From: a virus
Length of the DNA: 34,572 nucleotides
Virus record (IMG/VR): IMGVR_UViG_3300043446_000409
Span: 1-34,572 of that record
Strand: one strand, 5' to 3'
Positions 13,619 through 22,076 of this stretch are shown here, in pieces. Each line of letters begins with the position of its first letter. Positions within the stretch are counted from its first letter, which is position 1. The translations under genes were made by a program, and so were the position numbers. Under the pieces are notes generated by a model. That model was not told the DNA's origin. It did not search any database and saw nothing but the letters and a program-made list of their open reading frames with translations.

Positions 13619-13648
13619 ATAATCCTATTTGTAAGAACATAGGATTAT
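13619..13648 (-). promoter_or_regulatory. 10-bp inverted repeat covering a ribosome binding site
   Basis: ATAATCCTAT and ATAGGATTAT separated by 10 bases. The hairpin contains the stop codon of the upstream gene and the AGGA site of the zinc-ribbon gene. It could hold back translation of 13391-13615 or act as a weak terminator; TTTATG follows it. Confidence 0.5.
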
Positions 13649-14295
13649 ATAGTATTTTTCTTTATTTCATATTCGTAGCTGTCATCGTCTGAAAGAACCC
13701 ACTTAGAGGTGTTTTCGACAGACCACATGCTTGTGCCGAGTTTTCTATCGATCACATTCTGCCCAGGCTTTGTTACAAACGATGGTTCAAATGCGCGAAT
13801 GCGATTATTAGGCTGAATCGCAAAATTGCCATTATCAAGTTTGATCACATGCCCACACTTATGCTGACCAGGCACTTCGCTGAATCCAACGTCTGCGATA
13901 TTTCTTTCTTCTTGAGACCAGTCTAGTGTGAACAGATATGTGCCTTCGTTCCACTTCTTTTCGCGATCAATATACTTCATTCTCTTATTACAGAGAAAAT
14001 CAAACTGCGTCACACCGATATACGAACTAAAAGAGTCCCACAGCACTAGATTATACAGTTCTTGCTGCACAGTTGGTGTTTTATGACAGAATGCGTGGAT
14101 CGGCATTCTGAACCAGAGACCTTCGTCTTCCATGATAAAGTGAAACAGAGGCGCACGATGAGGCACTGAAGCAACGCCGAATATAAGCACAGGCAAATAT
14201 TTGTCTCTTGCCTCGTCAAACTCTGTTCTATTCTGAAGAAAGTTGGATCTGACAAAGCACTCAATCGGTGGTATATTTGCATTTAGATATGCCAT
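13645..14295 (-). CDS. conserved phage protein of unknown function (216 aa)
   Basis: A 216-residue soluble protein. FGVASVPHRAPLFHFIMEDE (39-58) and IHAFCHKTP suggest a beta-rich fold, and CGHVIKLDNGNFAIQPNNRIRAFEPSF (about 145-171) looks like a compact beta-hairpin. No known motif. The start ATG follows AAGAGAGCGAT, a fair ribosome binding site. It comes directly after the large glycosyltransferase genes and may work with them, which is only suggested by position. Confidence 0.65.
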   Translation of the reverse strand: MAYLNANIPPIECFVRSNFLQNRTEFDEARDKYLPVLIFGVASVPHRAPLFHFIMEDEGLWFRMPIHAFCHKTPTVQQELYNLVLWDSFSSYIGVTQFDFLCNKRMKYIDREKKWNEGTYLFTLDWSQEERNIADVGFSEVPGQHKCGHVIKLDNGNFAIQPNNRIRAFEPSFVTKPGQNVIDRKLGTSMWSVENTSKWVLSDDDSYEYEIKKNTI

Positions 14296-14304
14296 ATCGC
14301 TCTC

Positions 14305-16029
14305 TTAGTCGAAAAAGAATAGTTGAAACAGTCTAGAATTTTGAATGTTCGTGCCGAAGTATTCATTCGCAGCATGAATGCTCTTAGCATCAAACAGAAC
14401 TAGTCTATTGAACACGTTGCCAGCTGTGTCAACCAGTTCAAACTTAGACTTGTCATAATAGCCACCATCAAACGCTTTTTCTGCGCCCTCGTGCGACTCG
14501 TGCCGCGCTCTAGTTGCTTTATGTGCAAACAGAGATGTGCCGCTTTGATACGGTGCATCAGGCGTCAGATATATCATGCCAGCCCATGACTGACTATCCC
14601 AATGATAGACTAGCGCATCTTCAGGTGTGCAGTATTGAAACTTACCGTTCATGCCGTGTTCGTCCCACACTGTAATTTTTCTGCCAAGAATCTCTTCAAA
14701 TTTCTGGCGCAGTTGTGGTGTTCTGAAATTCCCGACTGACCTCATGCCCTTATAGTACCTGAGATCTTCGACATATTCTTGTGCGAGAGCATAGTCTCTA
14801 ATAAGATATGGATTCTCATAGAAGTCATCGACTATGATAAGTCTTGGATTAGACTTCTTGTTCATTGCGAAAATCTTGCCTATGCCCAGTGTTCTTTCGG
14901 ATGCAAACTGGTGCAATGATTTCACATAATTGCCGCCATCATGATACATGTTCGGGTTGATCAGAAAGTGATATTCTGGAAACGGAACTGTTCTTTCTGA
15001 CTGCATCATTTTAGCAGTGCATTCAAACATATCGGTATAGTTTATCAATTCGCAATAGACTTCAGCAAGATAGATCAGATGATCATTTCTGCGTGGTGCG
15101 AATTCTTCAGCCTTCTTATAGAAATCGATTGCTTTGTAATGCTCGTTCATAAACCTATAAGCATTACCAATAGCACACATTGCGTAATAAGCCATCTCAT
15201 CGACATGATCTGCTTTGCCAGTCACACTGTAGTTGTGAGTGTGATTTACAATTTCAGTAAAGTAGAAAATGCAGCGACGCGCATACTCTTTCTGGTGTAC
15301 GTCTTGAAGAGGAAAGAAATTGCCGCGATAGCAATCTTCATAGCTTTTGCCGATGTACCAGAAATGGTACAGGTCTTTGAGCATTGAGTTTTCGCGGATC
15401 AGTTTTTCTTCTAGCTTCAGCGCATCAGTGACATACTTCGTAGGGACTGAATAGCTTTCACCAAAAGATGTGCCACCGATCATGCGAAACTTTTTAGATA
15501 GATTGACTCGCTGAAAATTCTCGCCAATATTATTCGTTCGCAGAAAGATCGTCTCATGCGCTGGATCATGATTGAACTGCCAGTCTAGCTTAGCATTCCA
15601 TATCCATGCACGAAAGTAAATGACGCCAGGAACAACAGAAGGCACATGAAAACTTTGAATTGACTTATTATCAAATGCTGACCAATCAAAGTCTTCATCG
15701 ACTTCTAATACTTCATCACAATCCATTTTGATGATCCAGTCACAGCCATGATCCGTAGCTTGGCATTTCTGTAACAGATGATCACGATTCCATCCAAAGT
15801 TGACCCAGCCTTCTTCTACGTTATAAACAAAGCCAGGGATCTGTGTGCGCTCTTGCCACTCTTTGACAATCTCTGGAGTGCCGTCAGTTGAACCATTGTC
15901 TTGAAGAATCCAATAATCAATATACGGAGCAACAGAATCTAGCATCTTGCCAATATTTGCTGCCTCGTTCTTGAACATAGAGATCATGACGAACTTAGGC
16001 TTTTTATATCTTTGTAGAAGTTGTTTCAT
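14305..16029 (-). CDS. GT2 glycosyltransferase-TPR-2OG oxygenase-like fusion (574 aa)
   Basis: Residues 1-220 form a GT-A glycosyltransferase: ISMFKNEAANIGKMLDSVAP, the DNGSTDGTPEIVKEW block and DCDEVLEV, the metal and sugar-nucleotide site. Residues of about 265-365 read as TPR-like helices (AIDFYKKAEEFAPRRNDHLI). The C-terminal 180 residues (from about 395) contain VDDFYENPYLIRDYA, HWDSQSWAGMIYLT (HxD), a late SIHAANEYFG histidine and SRLFQLFFF, the order of a DUF6445-type Fe(II)/2OG oxygenase. One chain could thus add a sugar and oxidise a peptide or sugar. Role in virion or envelope modification is inferred. Confidence 0.82.
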   Translation of the reverse strand: MKQLLQRYKKPKFVMISMFKNEAANIGKMLDSVAPYIDYWILQDNGSTDGTPEIVKEWQERTQIPGFVYNVEEGWVNFGWNRDHLLQKCQATDHGCDWIIKMDCDEVLEVDEDFDWSAFDNKSIQSFHVPSVVPGVIYFRAWIWNAKLDWQFNHDPAHETIFLRTNNIGENFQRVNLSKKFRMIGGTSFGESYSVPTKYVTDALKLEEKLIRENSMLKDLYHFWYIGKSYEDCYRGNFFPLQDVHQKEYARRCIFYFTEIVNHTHNYSVTGKADHVDEMAYYAMCAIGNAYRFMNEHYKAIDFYKKAEEFAPRRNDHLIYLAEVYCELINYTDMFECTAKMMQSERTVPFPEYHFLINPNMYHDGGNYVKSLHQFASERTLGIGKIFAMNKKSNPRLIIVDDFYENPYLIRDYALAQEYVEDLRYYKGMRSVGNFRTPQLRQKFEEILGRKITVWDEHGMNGKFQYCTPEDALVYHWDSQSWAGMIYLTPDAPYQSGTSLFAHKATRARHESHEGAEKAFDGGYYDKSKFELVDTAGNVFNRLVLFDAKSIHAANEYFGTNIQNSRLFQLFFFD

Positions 16030-16030
16030 A

Positions 16031-17272
16031 TTAGATCATCAGTGAATGTGGACGACGCGCATTTGATTTCACAGCTACAAGCCATGCGTCAGTGATAGCA
16101 ATATTGTTTTCCCACCAGAAAGTATCTAGCTTGAACTCTTGGAACTTGATGTCTTTATTTCGAATAAAGTCAGCCATATTCTTGCGAGTGTAGTACCAGA
16201 AGCTGTTTTCATTCCAGAAACTGACATGCGTAGGATCTTGCCATGCACCACGACCATCAGTGCTAGGGACTTGAATGAACGCCCAGCCACCGTCAACTAG
16301 AACACGATGAATCTCGCTCATGATCTTTTGCTTGTCGTGAAGATGTTCGATGATATGAGATGCCCAGATTACACCGACAGAGTTATCTGGCAGTGGAATG
16401 CCATCGTTTAGATCCCACTTCATATTACCATCTTCCATATCGATGTTTATGTTGCATCCCGCTTTAGGATTGATGCCACCACCAAGTTCAACGATATGAA
16501 GATTATTATCTCTAGCATCTTTACAGGCTAGATCCCATGCATACTTGCGAAACAGTTCTACTGTCTTAGTCTGAATCGCAGCATTTCTTTCTAGCCAAGT
16601 ATTATCACCAGTGACTCTATAGATGTAAAGCACCTTAGGAATATGATGCATCTTTGTGTGATGCAAGTATGTGCGAATCATCAACTCATGATCATCACAG
16701 ATATCTAACTCTGGATTATGACCACCGATCTCATTATACACATCACTGCGCCATGCACGAACATGATCTGGTGCATACCAAATGAAACTCATGCTTCTGC
16801 TGCTAGGCTCAAAGCAATTGTGAGCAAGCAAGTTTTTGTCTTGCCAGTTGTAGCGATAGCTTGTCCAACCGTAAATCGGATTATAAGGAAGTGGTTCTTC
16901 CTTCATGTGATAGATTGCATCATCACTGAATACAAAGCCGATGTTTGAATCTGACTCAAATGCTTTTTGAAGTTCTTCAAGGCAATCTGGTGTTAGGATA
17001 TCATCGTGATCGACTTCAACAAGAACATCGCCAGAACCGCACTTGAACGCTCTGTTCTTGTTGTAGCCAACGCATTTGTTGTTACTATTATCAACAATCA
17101 ATCGAACTCGCTCGTCTGCACGAATCGAGTTCGGAACATCAACTGCTGTTGCACCACCATTCAAATAGATGATCCATTCCCAATCAGAATGAGTCTGTTT
17201 GACTAGACTATCATATAGATCAGTCAACCACGCATTTTTTAGATGCGTGGGAGTAATAATGCTAAATTTCAT
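16031..17272 (-). CDS. GT2 glycosyltransferase-methyltransferase fusion (413 aa)
   Basis: Residues 1-235 form a GT-A glycosyltransferase: FSIITPTHLKNAWLTDLYDS, then VEVDHDD (the DxD motif) and CDDHELMIRTYLHH. Residues 260-400 form a class I SAM methyltransferase: HIVELGGGINP (motif I), ASHIIEHLHD, and an IHRVLVDGGWAFIQVPSTDG block typical of LPS-type methyltransferases. This pair of activities is found in surface polysaccharide synthesis, so a glycan cap or LPS change is plausible. It sits 2 bases from the 574-residue glycosyltransferase gene, so the two are probably co-translated. Confidence 0.85.
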   Translation of the reverse strand: MKFSIITPTHLKNAWLTDLYDSLVKQTHSDWEWIIYLNGGATAVDVPNSIRADERVRLIVDNSNNKCVGYNKNRAFKCGSGDVLVEVDHDDILTPDCLEELQKAFESDSNIGFVFSDDAIYHMKEEPLPYNPIYGWTSYRYNWQDKNLLAHNCFEPSSRSMSFIWYAPDHVRAWRSDVYNEIGGHNPELDICDDHELMIRTYLHHTKMHHIPKVLYIYRVTGDNTWLERNAAIQTKTVELFRKYAWDLACKDARDNNLHIVELGGGINPKAGCNINIDMEDGNMKWDLNDGIPLPDNSVGVIWASHIIEHLHDKQKIMSEIHRVLVDGGWAFIQVPSTDGRGAWQDPTHVSFWNENSFWYYTRKNMADFIRNKDIKFQEFKLDTFWWENNIAITDAWLVAVKSNARRPHSLMI

Positions 17273-17275
17273 AGA

Positions 17276-17527
17276 TCACTCGTTTAGCCAAATCTCAAGT
17301 TCTGCCTTCTGCATTGCGCCAAACTTGCGCTTCACTTCGACATTCTCTTCAAACATAATCATCGCAGGAACACCACGAATGTTATATTGCTGAAGCATCC
17401 ACTCATTCTCTTTCTTATCGATATCAATATTCTCGATAGGAATATCTGTCTGAATACCTTCTAGTGTCTTCGACAGAGCCTTACAAGGAGTGCACCAATC
17501 AGCATAAAACTTTACTACTCTTCTCAT
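17276..17527 (-). CDS. thioredoxin (83 aa)
   Basis: A compact thioredoxin of 83 residues: WCTPC at residues 11-15 and the cis-proline loop GVPAMI near 53-58. A GAGGTGAAC ribosome binding site precedes the ATG. The gene directly follows the class II ribonucleotide reductase, whose C-terminal CxxxxC pair needs a thioredoxin-type reductant, so this is most likely its electron donor. Confidence 0.9.
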   Translation of the reverse strand: MRRVVKFYADWCTPCKALSKTLEGIQTDIPIENIDIDKKENEWMLQQYNIRGVPAMIMFEENVEVKRKFGAMQKAELEIWLNE

Positions 17528-17535
17528 AGTTCACC

Positions 17536-19419
17536 TCAAATTTCACATACACCTGCTGAACACGCCAATTCTTTCGTCGATGTTGTCGTGTCAGTTTCTT
17601 CCATGAACTCAGTCCAATCAATGTCTAGATTCTGATTTGACAGCAGTTCTTTATACTTATCTTCGTCAATCTCTTCGTATGGAGCCTGACGATATGAGCC
17701 AGTGTCACGAGGCAAGAATGAAACACCAGATAGAATCGAGATGTTCTTGTAAACCCATGCACCAACTTCCATCCACTCATCATCGCCGACATATACAGTG
17801 ATCGATGGCTTATGCTCACACCAGTGATCTTGATAGACCTTCCACAGTTCTAGCTGTTCAATAGCAGTCATATCATTACGAGTGACAGAATTCTTTGGTG
17901 CTTTCATCGGGAACGAGAACACCCAGTTCGACTTGCTATAGAAGTCTTCTTCTGCCTTGTATCCCTTGTCAATCATAAACTGTGCAAGAGGATCCTTCAT
18001 GTCAGCACGAACACGACGAATGTAGTATTGAGCATAGCGAGGATGAATGCCTGAAGCAGAATCGACCAGCTGTGAAACAGTGCCGCTAGGCTTGACGCAT
18101 GTGATTGCAGCAGACTGAGGAATGCCTAGAATCTCTGCGAACTCTTTGTTTGTCTCGACGCAAACAGTCTTGATTGCATCAAGTGCATAAGCTAGCTTCT
18201 GTGAAGGCTTGTTCAGCAGCTTATTATCGCAGATGCCTGTCAGCGAAACACCAAGCAGTCTTTCTTCATCGCAGTTATTCTTCCACTTCTTGTTGATATA
18301 GCGGAAGTTTGTCAGCGTTGACTGAAGTGTGCCGATGATTGTAGCAAGACGAGCCTTGCGCTTCAACGACTCAGTATCATCTTCTGCGCGAACAACAATC
18401 TCTGAAAGATTGCAGAACTCAAATGGGCGTAGAATGATCTCAGAGCAAGGATTCGTGCCGAACTCATGCTTTGGATCACGACGACCATTTCTTGCTGCTA
18501 CAGCTTGTGAAGCAGCGCGTGAGAAGATGCCACGCTCACCAGACTTCGACATGTATAGAGCATGCCACTCATTCATGAACGTGTCCATATCAACTTGCTT
18601 GTCATAGACAGCAGAGATATTGGCTAGTGCGCGTTGACCGTTGTGAGTCCACCAGTCACCAGACTTTGCATGACGTAGCTGATCATCATTTAGATCTGTG
18701 AGAGAAATCAGAGCAGAACGACGAACGCCACCGCAAACAACGATGTCAGCAATCTTACAGACGATATCATGGCACTCAACAGTCGATAGCTTACGACCAC
18801 GAGCCTTTGTGAAAAGGCTGAGCGTGAACTTCATGAGATCAACTAGTGGCTCTGGACCAGAAGCACGACCACCGAAAGTCTTTAGACGCTCACCTGCTGG
18901 GCGAATCTTTGAAACGTCCCACTTTGCAATCTTACCAGAATAAAGCAGCGAAACAAACTCGCGATAACCAGAAGCCCAACCAATCTTGCTATCAGCAAAG
19001 ATGATTGTCGTATCTGTATCGTGAAGTTCTTCTGGAACTTCTGGCAGCTTGTTTGTGTACTTTGACTCGACAGAGAAGCCTACGCCTGTACCGCACATCA
19101 AGATATACATGATTTCGTCAAAAGATTTGACGGTATCAATTGCGACATAAGAGCAATTATAACCAGCAACCTGATCTTTCTCAAGTGCTACACCAGCAGT
19201 CATCAAGCAGCGCATCGATGGCATCACTTCCAAATCTACAATCGCATTGCGCACTTCGTCCCAAGGAATTTTAGACTCATTATTTGTTTTTTGTTTGAAG
19301 AACTCGATATAACGATCTACCGTTTCGCCCCATGTTTCACGACGACCGATTGATTCGTTGAATCTTGCGTAACGTGAAATGTGGATGAAGTCCTGGTAGA
19401 TAGATGGAAGTGTAGACAT
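17536..19419 (-). CDS. class II adenosylcobalamin-dependent ribonucleotide reductase (627 aa)
   Basis: The active-site loop is GTNPCSEIIL with Asn323, Cys325 and Glu327; Cys89 (GYNCSYVAID) and Cys336 (EFCNLSE) are the redox pair, and Cys620/Cys625 (CSAGVC) the C-terminal shuttle. The spacing 325-336 equals the 408-419 spacing of the Lactobacillus leichmannii triphosphate reductase. No separate radical-generating subunit is present, so this is class II, needing B12 and working on NTPs with or without oxygen. AGGAGC precedes the ATG. It lies between thioredoxin and ThyX, forming a nucleotide-supply block. Confidence 0.92.
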   Translation of the reverse strand: MSTLPSIYQDFIHISRYARFNESIGRRETWGETVDRYIEFFKQKTNNESKIPWDEVRNAIVDLEVMPSMRCLMTAGVALEKDQVAGYNCSYVAIDTVKSFDEIMYILMCGTGVGFSVESKYTNKLPEVPEELHDTDTTIIFADSKIGWASGYREFVSLLYSGKIAKWDVSKIRPAGERLKTFGGRASGPEPLVDLMKFTLSLFTKARGRKLSTVECHDIVCKIADIVVCGGVRRSALISLTDLNDDQLRHAKSGDWWTHNGQRALANISAVYDKQVDMDTFMNEWHALYMSKSGERGIFSRAASQAVAARNGRRDPKHEFGTNPCSEIILRPFEFCNLSEIVVRAEDDTESLKRKARLATIIGTLQSTLTNFRYINKKWKNNCDEERLLGVSLTGICDNKLLNKPSQKLAYALDAIKTVCVETNKEFAEILGIPQSAAITCVKPSGTVSQLVDSASGIHPRYAQYYIRRVRADMKDPLAQFMIDKGYKAEEDFYSKSNWVFSFPMKAPKNSVTRNDMTAIEQLELWKVYQDHWCEHKPSITVYVGDDEWMEVGAWVYKNISILSGVSFLPRDTGSYRQAPYEEIDEDKYKELLSNQNLDIDWTEFMEETDTTTSTKELACSAGVCEI

Positions 19420-19434
19420 GTGCGATGCTCCTAA

Positions 19435-20094
19435 TTATTCTTGTGCAATGAACTGAGTTGAAAGGGGAAATACCTCTGCGATAACTTTTGCGCACTCTTT
19501 AGCTATTACCATATGCTCTTTTTGAGTGCCATTACCGCTACGGAGTTGTATATAGTGGATCCAGGATCTCAGTGTGCCGTTCATATACATGCGCGACACG
19601 GTCAATCCTTCGGGTAAAACTGCTCGGGCTTGCTCTTTGGCAATACCCTTTGAAATAGCCCATGCATAGTGACGCTGGGCTAAATCTGTTAGCTGAAGTT
19701 GACGACCTCTCCATTCTTCTTGGAGTTCTTCATCATCAATTTCAACGCTGTTCTGTCGATTCTTAGAGTCTTGGAGTCTCGCTTCGCGAGTCACAAACTG
19801 AAGATCTTTTGTTGGGTCAGCGTAACGCTGGCTGAATTCTTGAAAACTGAATGATCGATGGCGCAGAATCTGCCTTGCAATGTCGCGTGTCGTTTCGATT
19901 TCTAAGCACATGTTCACCATCTCAAGAGGTGACCAGTGCTTGTGTGCGATCAGATACTTGATCAGCTTTTCTGCACTATCATTGTGCATTTGATTGGATG
20001 GATTCGAAACTCTTGCGCAGAAAGCAACAAGATCAGTTGGAGTATCTAGCCCCTCAAGAACGGGCTTGCTATACGAAATCAACTTCACTTTCAT
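19435..20094 (-). CDS. thyX: ThyX, FAD-dependent thymidylate synthase (219 aa)
   Basis: The ThyX signature RHRSFSFQEFSQRY (RHRxxSxxxxSxRY) lies at residues 78-91. Downstream, ARAVLPEGLTVSRMYMNGTL and RSWIHYIQLR fit the substrate-binding half. The length is normal. It converts dUMP to dTMP with NADPH, FAD and methylene-THF. It is upstream of the ribonucleotide reductase gene, with a consistent operon layout. Confidence 0.95.
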   Translation of the reverse strand: MKVKLISYSKPVLEGLDTPTDLVAFCARVSNPSNQMHNDSAEKLIKYLIAHKHWSPLEMVNMCLEIETTRDIARQILRHRSFSFQEFSQRYADPTKDLQFVTREARLQDSKNRQNSVEIDDEELQEEWRGRQLQLTDLAQRHYAWAISKGIAKEQARAVLPEGLTVSRMYMNGTLRSWIHYIQLRSGNGTQKEHMVIAKECAKVIAEVFPLSTQFIAQE

Positions 20095-20096
20095 AA

Positions 20097-20348
20097 TTAT
20101 TTCTCTACGTCAAAGAATTCAGTTTTATGCTTCATCGTTTCGATGCCGCCGACTGCGGCTAGCATCTGCGCTCTTGCTGCTGCATCAATATAGTGCGAAT
20201 AAACGCTATCATCAAACCACCACCAACGATCTAGGAAATACTTTGGCTTGCGACGATATTCAACATACCACTTACCGCCGTGAAATTGCAATCGCACTTT
20301 CTTGATTGGCTCAAGAACAATCTCAAGTCCTAGATCTGATATATCCAT
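20097..20348 (-). CDS. hypothetical protein (83 aa)
   Basis: An 83-residue protein with a basic and aromatic middle, FHGGKWYVEYRRKPKYFLDR, then WWWFDDSVYSHYIDAAARAQ, a helix. Beta-strand-rich at the N-terminus. It lies between primase and ThyX with spacings of one or two bases, so it belongs to the same operon. No family recognised. Confidence 0.65.
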   Translation of the reverse strand: MDISDLGLEIVLEPIKKVRLQFHGGKWYVEYRRKPKYFLDRWWWFDDSVYSHYIDAAARAQMLAAVGGIETMKHKTEFFDVEK

Positions 20349-20349
20349 T

Positions 20350-21429
20350 TCAGCACCTTTTCCAAGCAGTAAACTTCAGTTTGGCTGTTAGACCACTGAC
20401 AGTATTAGTATCTATAATACTCTTTATCTCTTCGGAAGTCAATCCATTCTGTATCATTTCGTTCACATCTTTTCCATTCACTGAATCAGGAAAAAGACAG
20501 ACTGTATAACCTTTGCTGATCGATGATTCGATCTGCTTTACGATATCTTTATTTCTCGGCTCGTTGTCATAAACTAGCACTGTATTCAGTTCAGGGTAAG
20601 CTGCTGCCACACCACCCAGATTACTATCGCCACTGGCAACACTGTTCGGAATAAAAAAAGAATCAAATTGGCCTTCGAGGACATAAACCCGATTCTCTTT
20701 TTGCAATCTGTGCAGTCCAAATAATTTCTTTTCATCTTTTATCTTGATCGTTATATAGCGAATTTTTGTGTCGGATAATGCTCTGCCAGCGATATTTGTT
20801 ACTTCGCCTTTCTCATTAGTATAACACAAAACAATGCGGTCATCGTTAGGTACATCTTCTTTACCGTGGTCAGGAAATTCAGTGTCAAGAAAATCTTTGA
20901 ACGCTGGAGCAAAGTAGATCTCGTTCCAGCGATTCTGAGGAATCTTTCTGTTTTCTATATATTTTCGAGCGTAATGCGCTTCGGGAAGATTGTTTATACT
21001 ATCAAGTGCAATCTTGTCCCAAGTTTTCGCCAACTCTCCAGCTGCGCTTGAATCTCCTGTGGACTCGTCGAGAGTAGACTGGCTGAACTTTCGGAACGCA
21101 TTTCCTTTGAGTTCTTCAAAGTCTGGTTTCTTGTAGTTGTGTTTTCCAGTTTCTCCAGCACTGTATCTCTCCAGCGTATAAGATCGATGTTGCGCTGGAT
21201 CAAGTTCTTGTAAGAATTTACTGAAGGTGGTAGACTTTGAACAGTTGTGACAGGTGTAGAAGTAGTCATTGTTCTTTCGGTAAACAAATCCTCTTGCCTT
21301 GAGTCTGTTCTTCTTTGAGTCGCCACAATAAGGACACCTGAAATTATATAAGTCTTGCCCCTTCTGCTTGAATTGCTCAAGTCTTGAGGACACCATGCCT
21401 AGAAATTTTCGATCAATAAAAACACTCAT
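20350..21429 (-). CDS. DnaG-type DNA primase (359 aa)
   Basis: An N-terminal zinc ribbon, CPYCGDSKKNRLKARGF and TCHNC (Cys32, 35, 60, 63), is followed by a TOPRIM domain with VLEGQFDSFF, then VYDNEPRNKD and GYTVCLFPDS. It corresponds to the T4 gp61-type primase, which makes RNA primers on the lagging strand with a phage helicase. The ATG at 21429 (MSVFIDRKFLGMV) is chosen; a GTG at 21459 would add ten residues but lacks a ribosome binding site. A promoter stands at 21461-21489. Confidence 0.9.
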   Translation of the reverse strand: MSVFIDRKFLGMVSSRLEQFKQKGQDLYNFRCPYCGDSKKNRLKARGFVYRKNNDYFYTCHNCSKSTTFSKFLQELDPAQHRSYTLERYSAGETGKHNYKKPDFEELKGNAFRKFSQSTLDESTGDSSAAGELAKTWDKIALDSINNLPEAHYARKYIENRKIPQNRWNEIYFAPAFKDFLDTEFPDHGKEDVPNDDRIVLCYTNEKGEVTNIAGRALSDTKIRYITIKIKDEKKLFGLHRLQKENRVYVLEGQFDSFFIPNSVASGDSNLGGVAAAYPELNTVLVYDNEPRNKDIVKQIESSISKGYTVCLFPDSVNGKDVNEMIQNGLTSEEIKSIIDTNTVSGLTAKLKFTAWKRC

Positions 21430-21460
21430 AATCATCACATAATTTACCGCAGGACTCACT

Positions 21461-21489
21461 AGTATATATCAGTAGAACCCAAAAGTAAA
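21461..21489 (-). promoter_or_regulatory. promoter before the primase operon
   Basis: TATACT (21461-21466), 17 bp, TTTACT (21484-21489). The same -35 box and A-rich flank as the cassettes, but TTGATT is missing. The -35 region is one arm of an inverted repeat, AAAAGTAAAG (21481-21490) and CTTTACTTTT (21512-21521). Confidence 0.6.
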
Positions 21490-21567
21490 GCTGTAAAATT
21501 TTGAGAAAAAACTTTACTTTTGACTTGCCCTACAGTAAACTCAGTATGTCCGCTATGATGTGATGGA

Positions 21568-21897
21568 CTATTTGAAGAATCTAGAGATAAGCCAGGCAAC
21601 TACTGCTGTACCACCAACGACAACCCAGCGCCATTTGTTGAGGTCTTCGATCTTTTTATTCTCAATTTCATGCTGTCTTGCCATGTCTAGACGCAGCGCT
21701 TTGATCTCGTTCATAATATTTTCTTGTAGATCAGCCATCATCTCATTGATTTCTTTGCGGTCTTCAATCGTGCGCTGATCAAGTTTGTCAAGAGTTCTGT
21801 CGAACTTCTCATAGATCACTGAGAAGAAAGAAACCTTCTCGCGCATCGCAGCGACTTCAGCTTCAATTTTACTGATTCTTGATTCAAAGTCAATCAT
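21568..21897 (-). CDS. XhlA-like membrane protein (109 aa)
   Basis: A long coiled coil (about 5-85, for example RISKIEAEVAAMREKVSFFS and LDKLDQRTIEDRKEINEM) ends in one C-terminal membrane helix, WRWVVVGGTAVVAWLISRFF. This is the layout of XhlA-type proteins that work with holins. It is the last gene of the lysis-type block and directly overlaps the preceding gene by ATGA. A holin-assisting role is inferred. Confidence 0.65.
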   Translation of the reverse strand: MIDFESRISKIEAEVAAMREKVSFFSVIYEKFDRTLDKLDQRTIEDRKEINEMMADLQENIMNEIKALRLDMARQHEIENKKIEDLNKWRWVVVGGTAVVAWLISRFFK

Positions 21898-22076
21898 TTG
21901 CTTTTGTCAGCGTAAGCAGCATTAATCTTTGCAATATTGTCGCGTAGTTCTGTTCCAATTTTATGAAATGGATTGCGGGCGCGGCGTTCTGCCTCTTTCT
22001 TTAGCTTCTTTGTGGTAGATGCAGGAATAGTTCCTACTGATCTGCCCTCGGCGAAATACTCTTTGAATGATCTCAT
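21894..22076 (-). CDS. hypothetical protein (60 aa)
   Basis: 60 residues starting MRSFKEYFAEG, the short leader common in T4-like phage proteins, followed by a basic helix (STTKKLKKEAERRARN) and a C-terminal helix. ATGA overlap with the i-spanin gene supports this start. No family recognised; its position between spanin and XhlA-like genes suggests a lysis-associated role. Confidence 0.6.
   Translation of the reverse strand: MRSFKEYFAEGRSVGTIPASTTKKLKKEAERRARNPFHKIGTELRDNIAKINAAYADKSK

Noticed and set aside
21512-21560. Plus-strand promoter TTTACT...TAAACT
   Set aside because: No plus-strand gene follows; the sequence is explained by the inverted repeat of the -35 block.
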